Positions 44,710 to 55,154 of a stretch of 64,000 nt of DNA are shown here, piece after piece. Each line of letters opens with the position of its first letter. The first letter of the stretch is position 1. The translations under genes were made by a program, and so were the position numbers. Below the pieces are notes generated by a model that was not told the origin of the DNA, made no database searches, and saw only the letters and a program-made list of their open reading frames with translations. Source of the stretch: an uncultured Oscillospiraceae bacterium (GTDB lineage Bacteria > Bacillota > Clostridia > Oscillospirales > Acutalibacteraceae); assembly GCA_900539165.1 (NCBI GenBank), contig UQAZ01000002.1, forward strand, positions 62,001 through 126,000. The letters run 5' to 3'.

Positions 44710-45285
44710 TTAAACTATCATTCCGCCCTCTATCCACGACATAACAGACGGATATTCCTCCATATAAGCCTCCAGCCTTTCGCTGTTTGATTCGACAAAT
44801 GCCGTAAATTCATCCACATCCTCAAAATCAAAAGTGAAATCCTGAATAAAATCATATGTAGCAGTAAAGAAATAGTCAAACAAATCGTCACAAGAGTAGC
44901 ATTCAAGCAGCTTGTCCGCAACTATTTCGGTATAGTAATCAAGTGCGTTTTTAAGCTTCAATCCCTCGTCATCGTCGAATGTATCAATATTTTCTTCGTT
45001 ATCGCAAAAATCGACTGCCTCCTGAGTTGAAATGCCAAGCCTTGCAAGATAATCCAAAAAATCCTCATAACCTGTTTCATTGACCTCATCATAAAGACGA
45101 TATTCAAACTCGCCGATAAGATTTTGAATTGCGACAGCCTTTAACACGCTGTCAATCTCGTGTCCCGGCTCATCGGTAATTACAAAGCCGTCCTGCTCAA
45201 GCTCGCCCCAAAGAAGCTCATAAAGTCGGGTATATTTGTCCTTTTCCTCAAAAATTGCTTCGTGAATAAACGAATACAAATCCAT
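44710..45285 (-). CDS. Unknown acidic protein
   Basis: 191 residues, very acidic (many Asp/Glu, long EENIDTFDDDEGL stretch) and rich in Phe and Tyr, with no signal or membrane segment. Not recognised. A GGAGG site precedes the ATG and a terminator follows, so it is a single-gene unit. Confidence 0.65.
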   Translation of the reverse strand: MDLYSFIHEAIFEEKDKYTRLYELLWGELEQDGFVITDEPGHEIDSVLKAVAIQNLIGEFEYRLYDEVNETGYEDFLDYLARLGISTQEAVDFCDNEENIDTFDDDEGLKLKNALDYYTEIVADKLLECYSCDDLFDYFFTATYDFIQDFTFDFEDVDEFTAFVESNSERLEAYMEEYPSVMSWIEGGMIV

Positions 45286-45361
45286 TACACATATCCTCCG
45301 TGAAATAATCTGGTATACATTATATCATTGATTGTATAACATAGCGAACGAATTTTCAATA

Positions 45362-45390
45362 TTGCATTATGAATTTATTTAATATATAAT
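45362..45390 (+). promoter_or_regulatory. Sigma-A type promoter of nadE
   Basis: TTGCAT (45362-45367), 17-nt spacer, perfect TATAAT (45385-45390). The leader of about 57 nt contains a hairpin (45413-45437, CAAGC/GCTTG core) just before the GAGAGG ribosome site. Confidence 0.65.
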
Positions 45391-45453
45391 AAAATTATGT
45401 ATATACAAGTATGTGGTCAAGCCGATGTGCTTGTCACGATATGAGAGGTAAAT

Positions 45454-47352
45454 ATGAATTACTCAATGATTAGGGTTGCCTGTGCTTCACCCAAGATGAA
45501 GGTTGCAAACTCAAGCTACAATAAAGAAGAAATAAAAGCCGTAATTGACGAGGCAGTAGAAAAGGGCGTCAAGATACTTGTTTTGCCCGAGCTTTCTGTT
45601 ACGGGTTACACCTGTGCAGACCTGTTTTTCTCGTCTGCATTACAAGCAGAGGCTGAAAAGGCGCTTGCTCAAATAACAAAGCACACTGAGGGCAAAGGAA
45701 TTTGCGTAATTATCGGTGCTGCGATTGCGTACAGAAGCAGTCTTTATAACTGTGCAGTTATTATTGCAGACGGTAAAATCATCGGTGCGGTACCAAAGCA
45801 ACACATTGCAAACTACAACGAGTTTTATGAAAAAAGGTGGTTTGCTTCAGGCAAGGATATGAAAACTCCTCAGCCAATAAAAATTTGTGGCTTTGATACA
45901 AAAATCGGAAGTCAAATATTCGATTTGGGCGACGGTGTAATTCTCGGCACAGAAATATGCGAGGATTTATGGGCAGTAAATCCTCCGAGCAACGAACTTG
46001 CCTGCAACGGTGCAAACATCATAGTAAACCTATCGGCAAGCGACGAATATGTATCAAAAGCGCAATACAGAAAAAATCTTGTTTCAAGTCAATCCGCCCA
46101 TTGTATTTGTGCATATCTTTATTCTTCGTCGGGCGTATACGAAAGCTCTACCGACCTTGTGTTCAGCGGTGCTACTCTTATTGCGGAAAACGGAAGTTTG
46201 CTATCTCAGGGCAAGAGATTTTGCAGAGAAAATGTATTAACAATAGCCGACATTGACATAGAAAAACTTAATGCACAAAGGCGATGCAATATGTCGTTTG
46301 AAAATCAAATCGGTTCTGTTGAATGCAGAGAAGTCGAGGGAATCGTAAATGATGAAAACGATTTAGCCTATCGCTTTGTTGACGCTCATCCGTTTGTTCC
46401 GAGCGACAAGCAACAAATAAAAGAAAGATGCGAGGAAATATTTGCCATTCAGGCAAGCGGTCTTGCAAAGAGAATCGAGCATATCGGCTCTCAGGGCTGT
46501 ATTATCGGAATCAGCGGAGGACTTGACAGCACTCTTGCACTGCTCGTCAGCGTTGAGGCAATGAAACTGCTTAACAAGAGAAACAGCGACATTCTCGGTA
46601 TAACAATGCCGGGCTTCGGTACGACAGACAGAACATATACAAACGCGCTTGAGCTGATGAAATCACTCGGCGTAGAAATTAAGGAAATCAGCATTAAAGA
46701 CGCTTGTATCGGGCATATGAGGGACATAGAGCATAACGAGAGCGTAAAAGACATCACCTATGAAAACACCCAAGCCCGTGAAAGAACACAAATCCTGTTT
46801 GATATGGCAAACAAGCACAACAGACTGCTTGTCGGAACAGGCGATTTATCCGAGCTTGCAATGGGATGGTGTACCTACAATGGCGACCATATGAGTATGT
46901 ACGGAGTAAATGCGTCCGTGCCGAAAACGCTTGTGAGATACCTTGTTGAATATGTAGCGTCACAAAGCAACGAAAAGACAAGGGATATTCTTCTCGATAT
47001 TTTGGACACTCCGGTATCGCCTGAGCTTTTACCGCCTGACGAAAACGGAAAGATAGCGCAAAAAACGGAGGACAACATCGGACCTTACGAATTACACGAC
47101 TTCTTTTTATACAATTTTGTTCGTTTCGGATTCGGCAAGGAGAAGCTTCAAAAGCTGGCTGAAAAAGCATTTGACGGAGTATATGACAGCCAAACAATAG
47201 AAAAGTGGTTGAATGTATTTTTGAGAAGATTTTTCATTTCGCAGTTCAAGCGCAGCTGTATTCCCGACGGACCTAAGGTCGGCTCAGTTTCGCTTTCTCC
47301 TCGTGGAGACTGGAGGATGCCGAGCGACGCATCATATACAGATTTTATATAG
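45454..47352 (+). CDS. nadE: Glutamine-dependent NAD+ synthetase
   Basis: 632-residue two-domain enzyme making NAD+ from deamido-NAD+. N-terminal nitrilase-type glutaminase with Glu (LPELSVTGYTC), Lys (VPKQHIANYNEFYE) and Cys (GTEICEDLW). C-terminal synthetase with the ATP loop GISGGLDSTLAL near residue 353 and TGDLSELAMGWCTYNGDH. Full length, own promoter and terminator. Confidence 0.96.
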   Translation: MNYSMIRVACASPKMKVANSSYNKEEIKAVIDEAVEKGVKILVLPELSVTGYTCADLFFSSALQAEAEKALAQITKHTEGKGICVIIGAAIAYRSSLYNCAVIIADGKIIGAVPKQHIANYNEFYEKRWFASGKDMKTPQPIKICGFDTKIGSQIFDLGDGVILGTEICEDLWAVNPPSNELACNGANIIVNLSASDEYVSKAQYRKNLVSSQSAHCICAYLYSSSGVYESSTDLVFSGATLIAENGSLLSQGKRFCRENVLTIADIDIEKLNAQRRCNMSFENQIGSVECREVEGIVNDENDLAYRFVDAHPFVPSDKQQIKERCEEIFAIQASGLAKRIEHIGSQGCIIGISGGLDSTLALLVSVEAMKLLNKRNSDILGITMPGFGTTDRTYTNALELMKSLGVEIKEISIKDACIGHMRDIEHNESVKDITYENTQARERTQILFDMANKHNRLLVGTGDLSELAMGWCTYNGDHMSMYGVNASVPKTLVRYLVEYVASQSNEKTRDILLDILDTPVSPELLPPDENGKIAQKTEDNIGPYELHDFFLYNFVRFGFGKEKLQKLAEKAFDGVYDSQTIEKWLNVFLRRFFISQFKRSCIPDGPKVGSVSLSPRGDWRMPSDASYTDFI

Positions 47353-47360
47353 AAAAGCAA

Positions 47361-47395
47361 AGCACCACAGCTTTCATAGCTGTGGTGCTGTTTTT
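47361..47395 (+). terminator. Terminator of nadE
   Basis: 12-bp perfect stem AGCACCACAGCT/AGCTGTGGTGCT with a 5-nt loop and T5. Confidence 0.9.
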
Positions 47396-47411
47396 ATAAG
47401 GTCTTTTAGAA

Positions 47412-48746
47412 TTAATATTCCTCAACTTCAATATCAAGCATTTTTGCAAGTGCTTTGAGTTCTTTTGAAATATCGGTCATAGCAACGACAAAATGCTGTT
47501 CCCAGCCGGAAGCGACCGACTTTTCGACAACCTTTCTTACATTGCTCTGTGTCTGAATGACGGACGAAACACCCGTAAACTGCTTAAATCTGTCAAGAGC
47601 CTCTCCCCTGCAAATGAAGAATCTGAATGTTCCGTCAGGCTTGCGACCGATTCTGAAAACGGTTGCGTGGCGGGCTGCACGGCAGGCAAAGTCCATAGCC
47701 GGACCTATTCCGCTGAAGCAATGCGGTCCGACCTGCGCTCTTGTGTCCTCTCTTGCAAGAGAGGTAGGAGCCATGCCGCAATGCCAATATGTAACAGAAT
47801 TATACTCCTCGTCCATATTAATAGGGTCACCGAAGAATGCGGGTACCTTTGACAAATAAGAGCAGATAAACACAGACAAAGCTCCATACACATCAGCCTC
47901 GCAAGCACACGGTATACCCAAATCATTCAATATAGAAAGTACGGCACATACAGGAGTTCCGTATTTTTTAACAAATTCGGGATAACAGCACGATGCGACT
48001 ACGCCAATGTCGTTTTCGTTACAGTAATCAAAATATGCCTTGAAAAGCTTACCTGCATCAAACAGGTTTTCTCTGTCTGTATTGAGTACATTAGGCACCA
48101 TATTTCTTGCATCAAAAATGAAATCACGCACATCATCGTCATCAAATGAGCGTGCTTTTTTCATAAGCTCCTCAGCCTCGACATTATATAGTTTAACGCC
48201 GAAGGCTCTCATAAGCTCGCCCTCATATGCATTGGCAAAGCCCATACCCTTAGCCGGACTTCCGACCTGTAAAAGGTTAAGTCTTGAGAGCGATTTTTTC
48301 AGCTTTGCGGCAAGCACAACCGCCTTGATTTCCGCCTCTGTTTCATCGGCAAAGGTTGAGCCGACAACATAATTATAAGGCTTACCGAGATTGAGCATTG
48401 CGTTAGCCTGTGAATATGCACCCGCAAGAGAATTAAGTCTAATTTTAAGTCCGTCAATAACAGGCTCGGGAATTGACCACAGCAAAATCGGACAATTTAT
48501 TTTTCTCATTATTTCGGTAATATACGAAGCGTCGGCATATGTAAGAGTTTCAACTATAACGAAATCGGGCGTCTTATCCCCCAAGAAGCCGTCAATGTCG
48601 TCGGTTGAATACAAGATTCCGTTTGGAATAACAATATTTTTATCAATTCTTTTTAACAGCTGGATTGAATCATTCAGCTTCATCTGTGCCTGCTCCACAT
48701 CATAAATCTGCTTACCGACAGGCAAATACAGAATTTCAAAAGCCAT
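47412..48746 (-). CDS. L-fucose/L-arabinose isomerase family protein
   Basis: 444 residues with the family layout: N-terminal Rossmann-like domain, ACEADVYGALSVF near residue 283 and a C-terminal GIGPAMDFACRAARH region. The exact substrate is uncertain, and many members of this group are unassigned. A fucosidase is encoded 32 kb away, which fits fucose use but is not proof. It lies 56 nt after the GH18 gene on the same strand. Confidence 0.75.
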   Translation of the reverse strand: MAFEILYLPVGKQIYDVEQAQMKLNDSIQLLKRIDKNIVIPNGILYSTDDIDGFLGDKTPDFVIVETLTYADASYITEIMRKINCPILLWSIPEPVIDGLKIRLNSLAGAYSQANAMLNLGKPYNYVVGSTFADETEAEIKAVVLAAKLKKSLSRLNLLQVGSPAKGMGFANAYEGELMRAFGVKLYNVEAEELMKKARSFDDDDVRDFIFDARNMVPNVLNTDRENLFDAGKLFKAYFDYCNENDIGVVASCCYPEFVKKYGTPVCAVLSILNDLGIPCACEADVYGALSVFICSYLSKVPAFFGDPINMDEEYNSVTYWHCGMAPTSLAREDTRAQVGPHCFSGIGPAMDFACRAARHATVFRIGRKPDGTFRFFICRGEALDRFKQFTGVSSVIQTQSNVRKVVEKSVASGWEQHFVVAMTDISKELKALAKMLDIEVEEY

Positions 48747-48802
48747 TTATTTCTCCTCTTAAAAGGGACGAAGAGGTCGCCCCTCAGTTCAAAAAGCGGT
48801 AA

Positions 48803-50215
48803 TTACTGCTTTAATTCCTTTGTTTCACTTATTGCTCTGAACAACGAATACTGATTATCATACGGCAAGTCACAGGTGTAGTGCCAAATCATAAGACCGC
48901 CAAGTCCTGCATCTATTGCAAAAGCGGTTTTATCGCTTACCATTTGATACGAGTTGACATACTGAGGAGCAGTCATCGGATTTCCCTCGTGGTCGAAATC
49001 GTTAAACAGATAAAGATTTGTGTACTTATCGTTTACATCATACTGATTATAATTGCCCCAGTATGGTTTTTTGTCGGTAGGACGAGAATAAAACGGAAGT
49101 CCCAAATCTATCTGTTCAGGCTTAAATCCGCCCTTAATAGCCTTTCTGACACCGTTTACGGTAGTTGAGAATATAGCGTGATAGTTATGGGTGGTAAACA
49201 TATCGTAAAGCATAACTTCTACTCTGTCGATTATCTCGATTACATCATCATCAAATCTCAAATCCCAAGGAGCTATTGCAAGAGAAATGATTTTATCGGG
49301 CATAGCCTTATCAAGCTTACGCAGGAAATTATTAAATGCTTTCCACTCAGCCTTACTGTTGGGAAATTCATAGTCCATATCGTAGCCGTCAAAGCCGTAT
49401 TTATCAACAAAGCTTACAATGCTTGAAACAAGATTATCGACATTTTCGTCATTCATCATTGATTTAATATCGAGGTTATCATCACCGTAAGGCATTGCAA
49501 TGTCACAAATAAGATTAATTTTTTTGTCGCCCACGTTCTTTTTCAAAATGTCAAGCTTGTCGGAATAATATTTTTCGTCAACCTCATTGCCCTGACCGTC
49601 AACAAAAATGATATTACCCTTTGAATCAAACTTAGCCGTACCGAAAGCGATAAGGTCTGTCACAGCTTCAAGCATACTGAAATCGGTCTGCTCGCTCACT
49701 CCGTCCATAACAATATAGGAATTAACTCTGAGTGATTTTGCGTTGTCCTTTTTGATGTTATATGCAGAAAATGAATTAACATTATATCTGCCGCTTGAAC
49801 CGTTTACAAATATTCTCAAATATCTGTAATTAACATCACCAAGGTAGCAAGTATGTCCGCCCTCTATACAGTCGCTTTGATAAAGAAACTTATAATTTGC
49901 GTCCTGCTCATTTGAACCGTAGATTTCATAAAGGGTTACGGCCTTTGTGCTTTCGCCGAGAACAACGGTGTTGTATTCAACCTCTTTACCCATATCGACT
50001 GTAACATACTTAACTTCCTCCTCTTTTCCTTTAAGAGAAAAACTGCCCTTAGTCTTGCCGTCCTGAGTGATAAAGGAAGCGGAGGACGCCACATTTTCAT
50101 ACTGAGAATATGTATCGTCCATTATGCTCTTGCCCACATTTGAGCAAGAACAAAGGGTTACTCCGAGTATGGCAACGGTTAATGTAAGTGCGATAAATCT
50201 TTGTAATTTTTTCAT
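48803..50215 (-). CDS. Glycoside hydrolase family 18 lipoprotein with discoidin-like domain
   Basis: 470 residues: lipoprotein signal (LCSCS), a discoidin/F5-8C-like beta domain (about 40-155), then a GH18 barrel with the catalytic motif DGYDMDYEFP near residue 275 (DxxDxDxE, Glu intact) and a LMIWHYTCDL final strand. Likely an endo-N-acetylglucosaminidase or chitinase-type enzyme on the cell surface. The exact glycan is not visible. Confidence 0.88.
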   Translation of the reverse strand: MKKLQRFIALTLTVAILGVTLCSCSNVGKSIMDDTYSQYENVASSASFITQDGKTKGSFSLKGKEEEVKYVTVDMGKEVEYNTVVLGESTKAVTLYEIYGSNEQDANYKFLYQSDCIEGGHTCYLGDVNYRYLRIFVNGSSGRYNVNSFSAYNIKKDNAKSLRVNSYIVMDGVSEQTDFSMLEAVTDLIAFGTAKFDSKGNIIFVDGQGNEVDEKYYSDKLDILKKNVGDKKINLICDIAMPYGDDNLDIKSMMNDENVDNLVSSIVSFVDKYGFDGYDMDYEFPNSKAEWKAFNNFLRKLDKAMPDKIISLAIAPWDLRFDDDVIEIIDRVEVMLYDMFTTHNYHAIFSTTVNGVRKAIKGGFKPEQIDLGLPFYSRPTDKKPYWGNYNQYDVNDKYTNLYLFNDFDHEGNPMTAPQYVNSYQMVSDKTAFAIDAGLGGLMIWHYTCDLPYDNQYSLFRAISETKELKQ

Positions 50216-50230
50216 AAGTCTGCCTTTCTG

Positions 50231-51982
50231 TCATTTAATTGACGGGAATTGAGAATTGTAAAGATTTGTATAAAATCCGTTAAGCGCCAAAAGCTCCTTA
50301 TGCGTACCCTGCTCAACTATCCTGCCGTTATTCATTACAAGAATAACATCAGCCTCTTTGATAGTTGCCAGACGGTGAGCAACGATAAATGTTGTTCTGC
50401 CCTGCATAAGTGCGCCGAACGCCTTTTGAATTTTAATTTCTGTTCTTGTATCAATAGACGAGGTCGCCTCGTCCAAAATAAGCATAGGCGGTTTGCACAG
50501 CATAAGTCTTGTGATACAAAGAAACTGTTTTTGTCCTTGCGACAACGAGCCTCCGTCCTCACCTATCACGGTATCATAGCCGTTTGCAAGCCTTTTGATA
50601 AACGAGTGGGAATGCGCTTTCTTGGCAGCCTCGACAACTTCTTCGTCCGTTGCGTCAAAAGCGCCCATTTTTATATTATCTTTTACAGTACCTGATTTAA
50701 GCCAGGTGTCCTGAAGCACCATACCGAAATTTTGTCTGAGTGATTTTCGTGTGACATTGTCATAGTCGTTATCATCTATAATAATGTTACCGCTGTTCAC
50801 ATCATAAAAACGCATCAAAAGATTTATCAGCGTTGTTTTTCCGCAACCGGTAGGTCCGACAATGGCAACCCTCTGTCCCGCCTTAACACTCAGGTTAAAA
50901 TCCTCAATTAGCTTTTTATTTTCCACATAAGAAAATGATACATTCCTAAGTTCAAGCCTGCCGTCTACATTTTTTAATTCAACGGCGTTTTCTTTATCCG
51001 GCGGAACTTCTTTTTCCTCAAGAAGTTCAAACAATCTGCCTGCACAGGCAAAGGCGTTTTGAAGCTCGGTAACAACTCCGCTGATTTCGTTAAACGGTTT
51101 AGTATACTGATTTGCATAGGATAAAAAGCAAGCAAGCACACCGACCGTAATAGCCTGCTGTTGTGTTTTTACAGCCAAAAAAGCACCAAACAGAGCAACT
51201 GATGCATAAACTATCGAATTAACAAAGCGTGTAGCCGGGTTAGTTATGGAAGAAAAGAACACAGCCTTTAAGGAGTATCCCTTTAATCTTTCGTTAATTT
51301 CGTCAAAAGTCTTTAGATTTTCGTCATAGTGAGAATATGCGTCAACGGTTTTTGCATTACCTATCATCTCGTCAATAAATGCCGTCTGCTCACCTCTTGT
51401 TTCGGACTGAAGAGTGAACATCTTATGCGTTTTCTTAGCCACAAATGAAGCAATGACAAACGAAAGAGGCGTAACAACAACCACAACTGCTGTAATCCAC
51501 GGATTAATTGAAAGCATAAACACAAGCGTTCCGACAATGGTAATGATACCCGTGAAAAACTGTGTAAAGCCCATCAAAAGTCCGTCGGCGAATTGGTCAA
51601 CATCGGCGATAACTCTCGATACGATTTCGCCGTTAGGGTGAGTATCAATATACGACACGGGTAGTCTTTCAAGCTTTGAAAACGCTTTATCACGCATATT
51701 CATTACAACGCCAAATGTTATCTTATTATTCAGCACATTCATCAGCCATTGTGCAATCGCTGAAACGCCGACTATCGCACAGACCTGAACAAGGATAGGA
51801 ATTATTCCGTTAAAATCAACCTTGCCCTTATCGACAATAAAATCAATCACTCTGCCCAATAAAACAGGAACATAAAGTGAACCTGCAACGCTTACGACAG
51901 CCAAAAACATAGACAGCACCAAATGAATTTTATATCTGCCGACATATGCAAAAACCCTTTTAAGTATCTGCTTATTATTCAT
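50231..51982 (-). CDS. ABC exporter half-transporter, canonical ATPase partner
   Basis: 583 residues: six membrane segments then an ATPase domain. Walker A GPTGCGKTT and Walker B LILDEATSSID with the catalytic Glu intact, H-loop IVAHRLATI, but a variant signature LSQGQKQ. Overlaps the partner gene by 8 nt. Together they form a heterodimeric exporter of the BmrCD/LmrCD type. The substrate (drug, lipid or peptide) is unknown. Confidence 0.92.
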   Translation of the reverse strand: MNNKQILKRVFAYVGRYKIHLVLSMFLAVVSVAGSLYVPVLLGRVIDFIVDKGKVDFNGIIPILVQVCAIVGVSAIAQWLMNVLNNKITFGVVMNMRDKAFSKLERLPVSYIDTHPNGEIVSRVIADVDQFADGLLMGFTQFFTGIITIVGTLVFMLSINPWITAVVVVVTPLSFVIASFVAKKTHKMFTLQSETRGEQTAFIDEMIGNAKTVDAYSHYDENLKTFDEINERLKGYSLKAVFFSSITNPATRFVNSIVYASVALFGAFLAVKTQQQAITVGVLACFLSYANQYTKPFNEISGVVTELQNAFACAGRLFELLEEKEVPPDKENAVELKNVDGRLELRNVSFSYVENKKLIEDFNLSVKAGQRVAIVGPTGCGKTTLINLLMRFYDVNSGNIIIDDNDYDNVTRKSLRQNFGMVLQDTWLKSGTVKDNIKMGAFDATDEEVVEAAKKAHSHSFIKRLANGYDTVIGEDGGSLSQGQKQFLCITRLMLCKPPMLILDEATSSIDTRTEIKIQKAFGALMQGRTTFIVAHRLATIKEADVILVMNNGRIVEQGTHKELLALNGFYTNLYNSQFPSIK

Positions 51983-53702
51983 TTACAGCCACCTCCTCAT
52001 CGCTGAACTGAGAAAGGTAGATTTCTCTGTAAACCTCGCAAGATTTCAAAAGCTCGTCGCTTGTTCCGATGCCGACAGCATAGCCGTCATCCAAAACCAC
52101 TATCTTATCAGCAGAAAGAATTGAGGATGCACGCTGAGAAACAATAAACAGCGTAGGCTTATAATCAAGAGAGAGTATCGCCTCTCTAAGTGCCTTTTCC
52201 GTTGCAAAATCCAGAGCTGAGGCACTGTCGTCGAGAACGATTATTTCAGGCTTAGAGACAATGGCTCTCGCAATGGAAAGCCTCTGCTTTTGTCCGCCCG
52301 AAAGGTTTGCGGCATTCTGCTCGATTAGGGTATCCAAGCCGTCCTTTTCGTAAATGCTGTCATAAATTTGGGCAATTTTGAGTGCCTCGTCTATTTCCTC
52401 ATCTGTTGCATCAGCCTTGCCCCAACGAATATTATCTCTTACCGTTCCCGAGAAAAGCACAGCCTTTTGCATAACAAAGCCGATTTTATTTCTCAACTCG
52501 GTTTTATCATATGATTTAACATCTCTGCCAAGCACGGTAACCCTGCCCTCGGTAGAATCATAGTAATGAGGAATCAAGTCAACAAGGCTTGATTTACCGC
52601 TTCCCGTTGAGCCGATAATTCCGACAACATCTCCACTATCGGCATAAAACGAAATATCGCTGAGGCTTTCCTCCTCACTCTGACTATATTTAAGCGAAAC
52701 ATTATCAAATGTCACGGTGTGATTGTCGTAACAAGTATCGTCATCAATAAATTCGAGTGTATTATCTACATCAAGCACAGAGGAAATTCTTGTGCAAGAG
52801 GCAAAACCCTTTGTAATTGTTACTATAAGGGTTGCGAATTTTACAAGTTCTACCAAAATTTGGCTCATATAATTATAAAGAGCAACAACCTCACCCTGGT
52901 TAAGAGTGCCGTCATCAACCTTCAAGCCGCCGACATAGATAAGAAATACAATGCCGAGATTGATTATAACATAGGTAACAGGATTCATAAGAGCAGAAAT
53001 CCTGCCGACAACTCTCTGAAAATGAGCGAGCAAGGAGTTCTTTTCGCTAAAGCGTTCGTAATTATTTTCTTCCTCGGTAAACGCTCTGATAACTCTTGCA
53101 CCGGTAAGGCTCTCTCTCGTCATAAGAGTAACATCGTCTAAAGTGTTTTGCACATTACGGTACATAGGAACGGTAACTTTCATTATGACTGTTACCACAA
53201 CGCTCAAAAGTGCGATTACAAGCAGAAAAATAAGACTTATCTTAGCATTAATCAGCATTGCCATAACAAGCGCACCGACAACTATAAACGGTGAACGCAA
53301 AAACAGTCTCAGTACCATATTGACCGTACTTTGCGCTTGGTTTACATCATTCGTCATACGGGTAATGAGGGTAGATGTACCGAGACGGTCAAATTCGTTA
53401 AACGAAAAAGTTTGAATTTTGTCAAACAGAGCATGTCTGACATTGGTGGCAAAGCCTGTGGCTGCCTTTGCGGCAAAATACTGAGCAATAATTGACGCAG
53501 TCATACCGACAACGGCAAGTATTACCAAAATTGCACAACGGCTCAGCACGAAAGTCATATTGCCTTGGCGTATTCCGTCATTAATTATTGACGCAACAAC
53601 AAGCGGAACAATGAGTTCAAATACAGCCTCAAGCATCTTAAACAACGGAGCGAGAAAGGACTCAAGCCTATACTCTCTCAAAAACGGCAGAAGCTTCTTC
53701 AT
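51975..53702 (-). CDS. ABC exporter half-transporter, degenerate-site partner
   Basis: 575 residues with the same fold. Walker A GSTGSGKSS and a canonical LSGGQKQR signature, but Walker B reads IIVLDDSASALD (Asp in place of the catalytic Glu) and the H-loop His is replaced in FIVSQRASS. These changes mark the non-hydrolysing half of an asymmetric exporter. First gene of the pair, with its own promoter. Confidence 0.92.
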   Translation of the reverse strand: MKKLLPFLREYRLESFLAPLFKMLEAVFELIVPLVVASIINDGIRQGNMTFVLSRCAILVILAVVGMTASIIAQYFAAKAATGFATNVRHALFDKIQTFSFNEFDRLGTSTLITRMTNDVNQAQSTVNMVLRLFLRSPFIVVGALVMAMLINAKISLIFLLVIALLSVVVTVIMKVTVPMYRNVQNTLDDVTLMTRESLTGARVIRAFTEEENNYERFSEKNSLLAHFQRVVGRISALMNPVTYVIINLGIVFLIYVGGLKVDDGTLNQGEVVALYNYMSQILVELVKFATLIVTITKGFASCTRISSVLDVDNTLEFIDDDTCYDNHTVTFDNVSLKYSQSEEESLSDISFYADSGDVVGIIGSTGSGKSSLVDLIPHYYDSTEGRVTVLGRDVKSYDKTELRNKIGFVMQKAVLFSGTVRDNIRWGKADATDEEIDEALKIAQIYDSIYEKDGLDTLIEQNAANLSGGQKQRLSIARAIVSKPEIIVLDDSASALDFATEKALREAILSLDYKPTLFIVSQRASSILSADKIVVLDDGYAVGIGTSDELLKSCEVYREIYLSQFSDEEVAVNE

Positions 53703-53735
53703 TAATTTCTCCTATATAAATACAATTCTTTAATT

Positions 53736-53763
53736 ATTATACCAATCAAGGAAAATATGTCAA
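53736..53763 (-). promoter_or_regulatory. Sigma-A type promoter of the ABC exporter
   Basis: Minus strand: perfect TTGACA (53758-53763), 16-nt spacer, perfect TATAAT (53736-53741). Confidence 0.78.
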
Positions 53764-53771
53764 ATAAAAAC

Positions 53772-53799
53772 TTGAATTATAGGGTCAAAGTGGTATAAT
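53772..53799 (+). promoter_or_regulatory. Sigma-A type promoter of the Gfo/Idh gene
   Basis: TTGAAT (53772-53777), 16-nt spacer, perfect TATAAT (53794-53799), divergent from the exporter promoter and 36 nt before the start codon. Confidence 0.7.
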
Positions 53800-53834
53800 T
53801 TATCTATAAAATTCAATATCAAGAGGCAGAAAAT

Positions 53835-55145
53835 ATGAACGACAGACCAATTACAGCAATAATCGTAGGCGCAGGACACCGTGCCTTTGTTTACAGCGAG
53901 CTTGCAAAGACCAATCCGGATATGCTAAAGATAGTGGGAGTAGCCGACCCTAATCCTATCAGGAGAAAAAAGGCAATGGACTACTTTGGCTTTGGCGAGG
54001 ATATGTGCTTTGAAAATGCGGAGGAGCTTGCATCTAAGGGCAGGCTTGCGGACACCGTCATTAACGGCACAATGGACGAACAGCATTTACAAACGGCGAC
54101 TGTGCTGCTTGACGCAGGATATGATATGCTGCTCGAAAAACCGTTTGCCACCAATGAGGACGAAATGTGGCAAATTGTTGAGTGCGCAAAAAAGAACAAT
54201 GCAAAGGTTATGATATGCCATGTGCTGAGATACACTCCGTTTTATTATTCAATCAAGGAGAGAATAGCAAACGGTGAAATAGGTGAGATAATAAACATAC
54301 AGACAAACGAGCACGTTTCATATCATCATCTTTCAACCTCATATGTAAGAGGAAAATGGGCTAACAGCAAAAAATGTCACACCTCTATGCTTCTTGCAAA
54401 GTGCTGTCACGACCTTGACATAATGATGTGGATGATGGCAGACACAAAGCCGAAGCAAATATCATCATTCGGCGGGAAATTCCAATTTAAGCCTGAGAAC
54501 GCTCCAAAGGGTGCGGGTACAATTTGTATGAAAGACTGTCCCTTGGTTGATACCTGCGTATACAGCACAAAAAGGCTATATATAGACCACCCGGACAGAT
54601 GGGCATTTTATGTTTGGGATGCGTTGGAGGGTAAGGAAAATATCACCCTTGACGACAAAATCGCATTAATGCAGAGCGACAGTCCATATGCAAGATGTAT
54701 ATATAAATGCGACAACGATGTTGTTGACCATCAAAGCGTTATGGTAAGTTTTGAAAACGGTGCGACAGGCACGCATAATATGGTAGGCGGTTCGGCAGAG
54801 CCAAGAAGAAGCATTCATATTATCGGCACAAAGGGCGAAATATTCGGCAACTTTGAAGAAAGCAAATTTACCGTACTTAAAATCAATCCGTCTCCTGACG
54901 CACATAATGAGGAGTGCGATGTTGAGGAAGTTGACCTCAGAGTTACGGGAGATATGGTCGGCGCATATGGAGGACACGGAGGCGGCGACGAGAGGCTTGC
55001 CGAGGACTTTGTAAAATACATAAGGGGTGAAGCACCGAGCCTTGCCTGCACTTCGATTTTTGACAGCGTGGCAGGACATTTAAGCGTTTATCGAGCAGAC
55101 AAGAGCAGAGAAAATGATGGTCAGGTGCAAAATATTAATATATAG
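53835..55145 (+). CDS. Gfo/Idh/MocA family NAD(P)-dependent oxidoreductase
   Basis: 436 residues. Rossmann opening IIVGAGHRAFVYSELAK, the LLEKPFATN motif (catalytic Lys) near residue 98, and the CCHDLDIMMWM segment near 200. A cysteine-rich insert (GTICMKDCPLVDTCVYS, about residues 230-250) is common in a subgroup acting on sugars. The substrate is unknown. AGAGG ribosome site. Confidence 0.88.
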   Translation: MNDRPITAIIVGAGHRAFVYSELAKTNPDMLKIVGVADPNPIRRKKAMDYFGFGEDMCFENAEELASKGRLADTVINGTMDEQHLQTATVLLDAGYDMLLEKPFATNEDEMWQIVECAKKNNAKVMICHVLRYTPFYYSIKERIANGEIGEIINIQTNEHVSYHHLSTSYVRGKWANSKKCHTSMLLAKCCHDLDIMMWMMADTKPKQISSFGGKFQFKPENAPKGAGTICMKDCPLVDTCVYSTKRLYIDHPDRWAFYVWDALEGKENITLDDKIALMQSDSPYARCIYKCDNDVVDHQSVMVSFENGATGTHNMVGGSAEPRRSIHIIGTKGEIFGNFEESKFTVLKINPSPDAHNEECDVEEVDLRVTGDMVGAYGGHGGGDERLAEDFVKYIRGEAPSLACTSIFDSVAGHLSVYRADKSRENDGQVQNINI

Positions 55146-55154
55146 GAGCTGTTT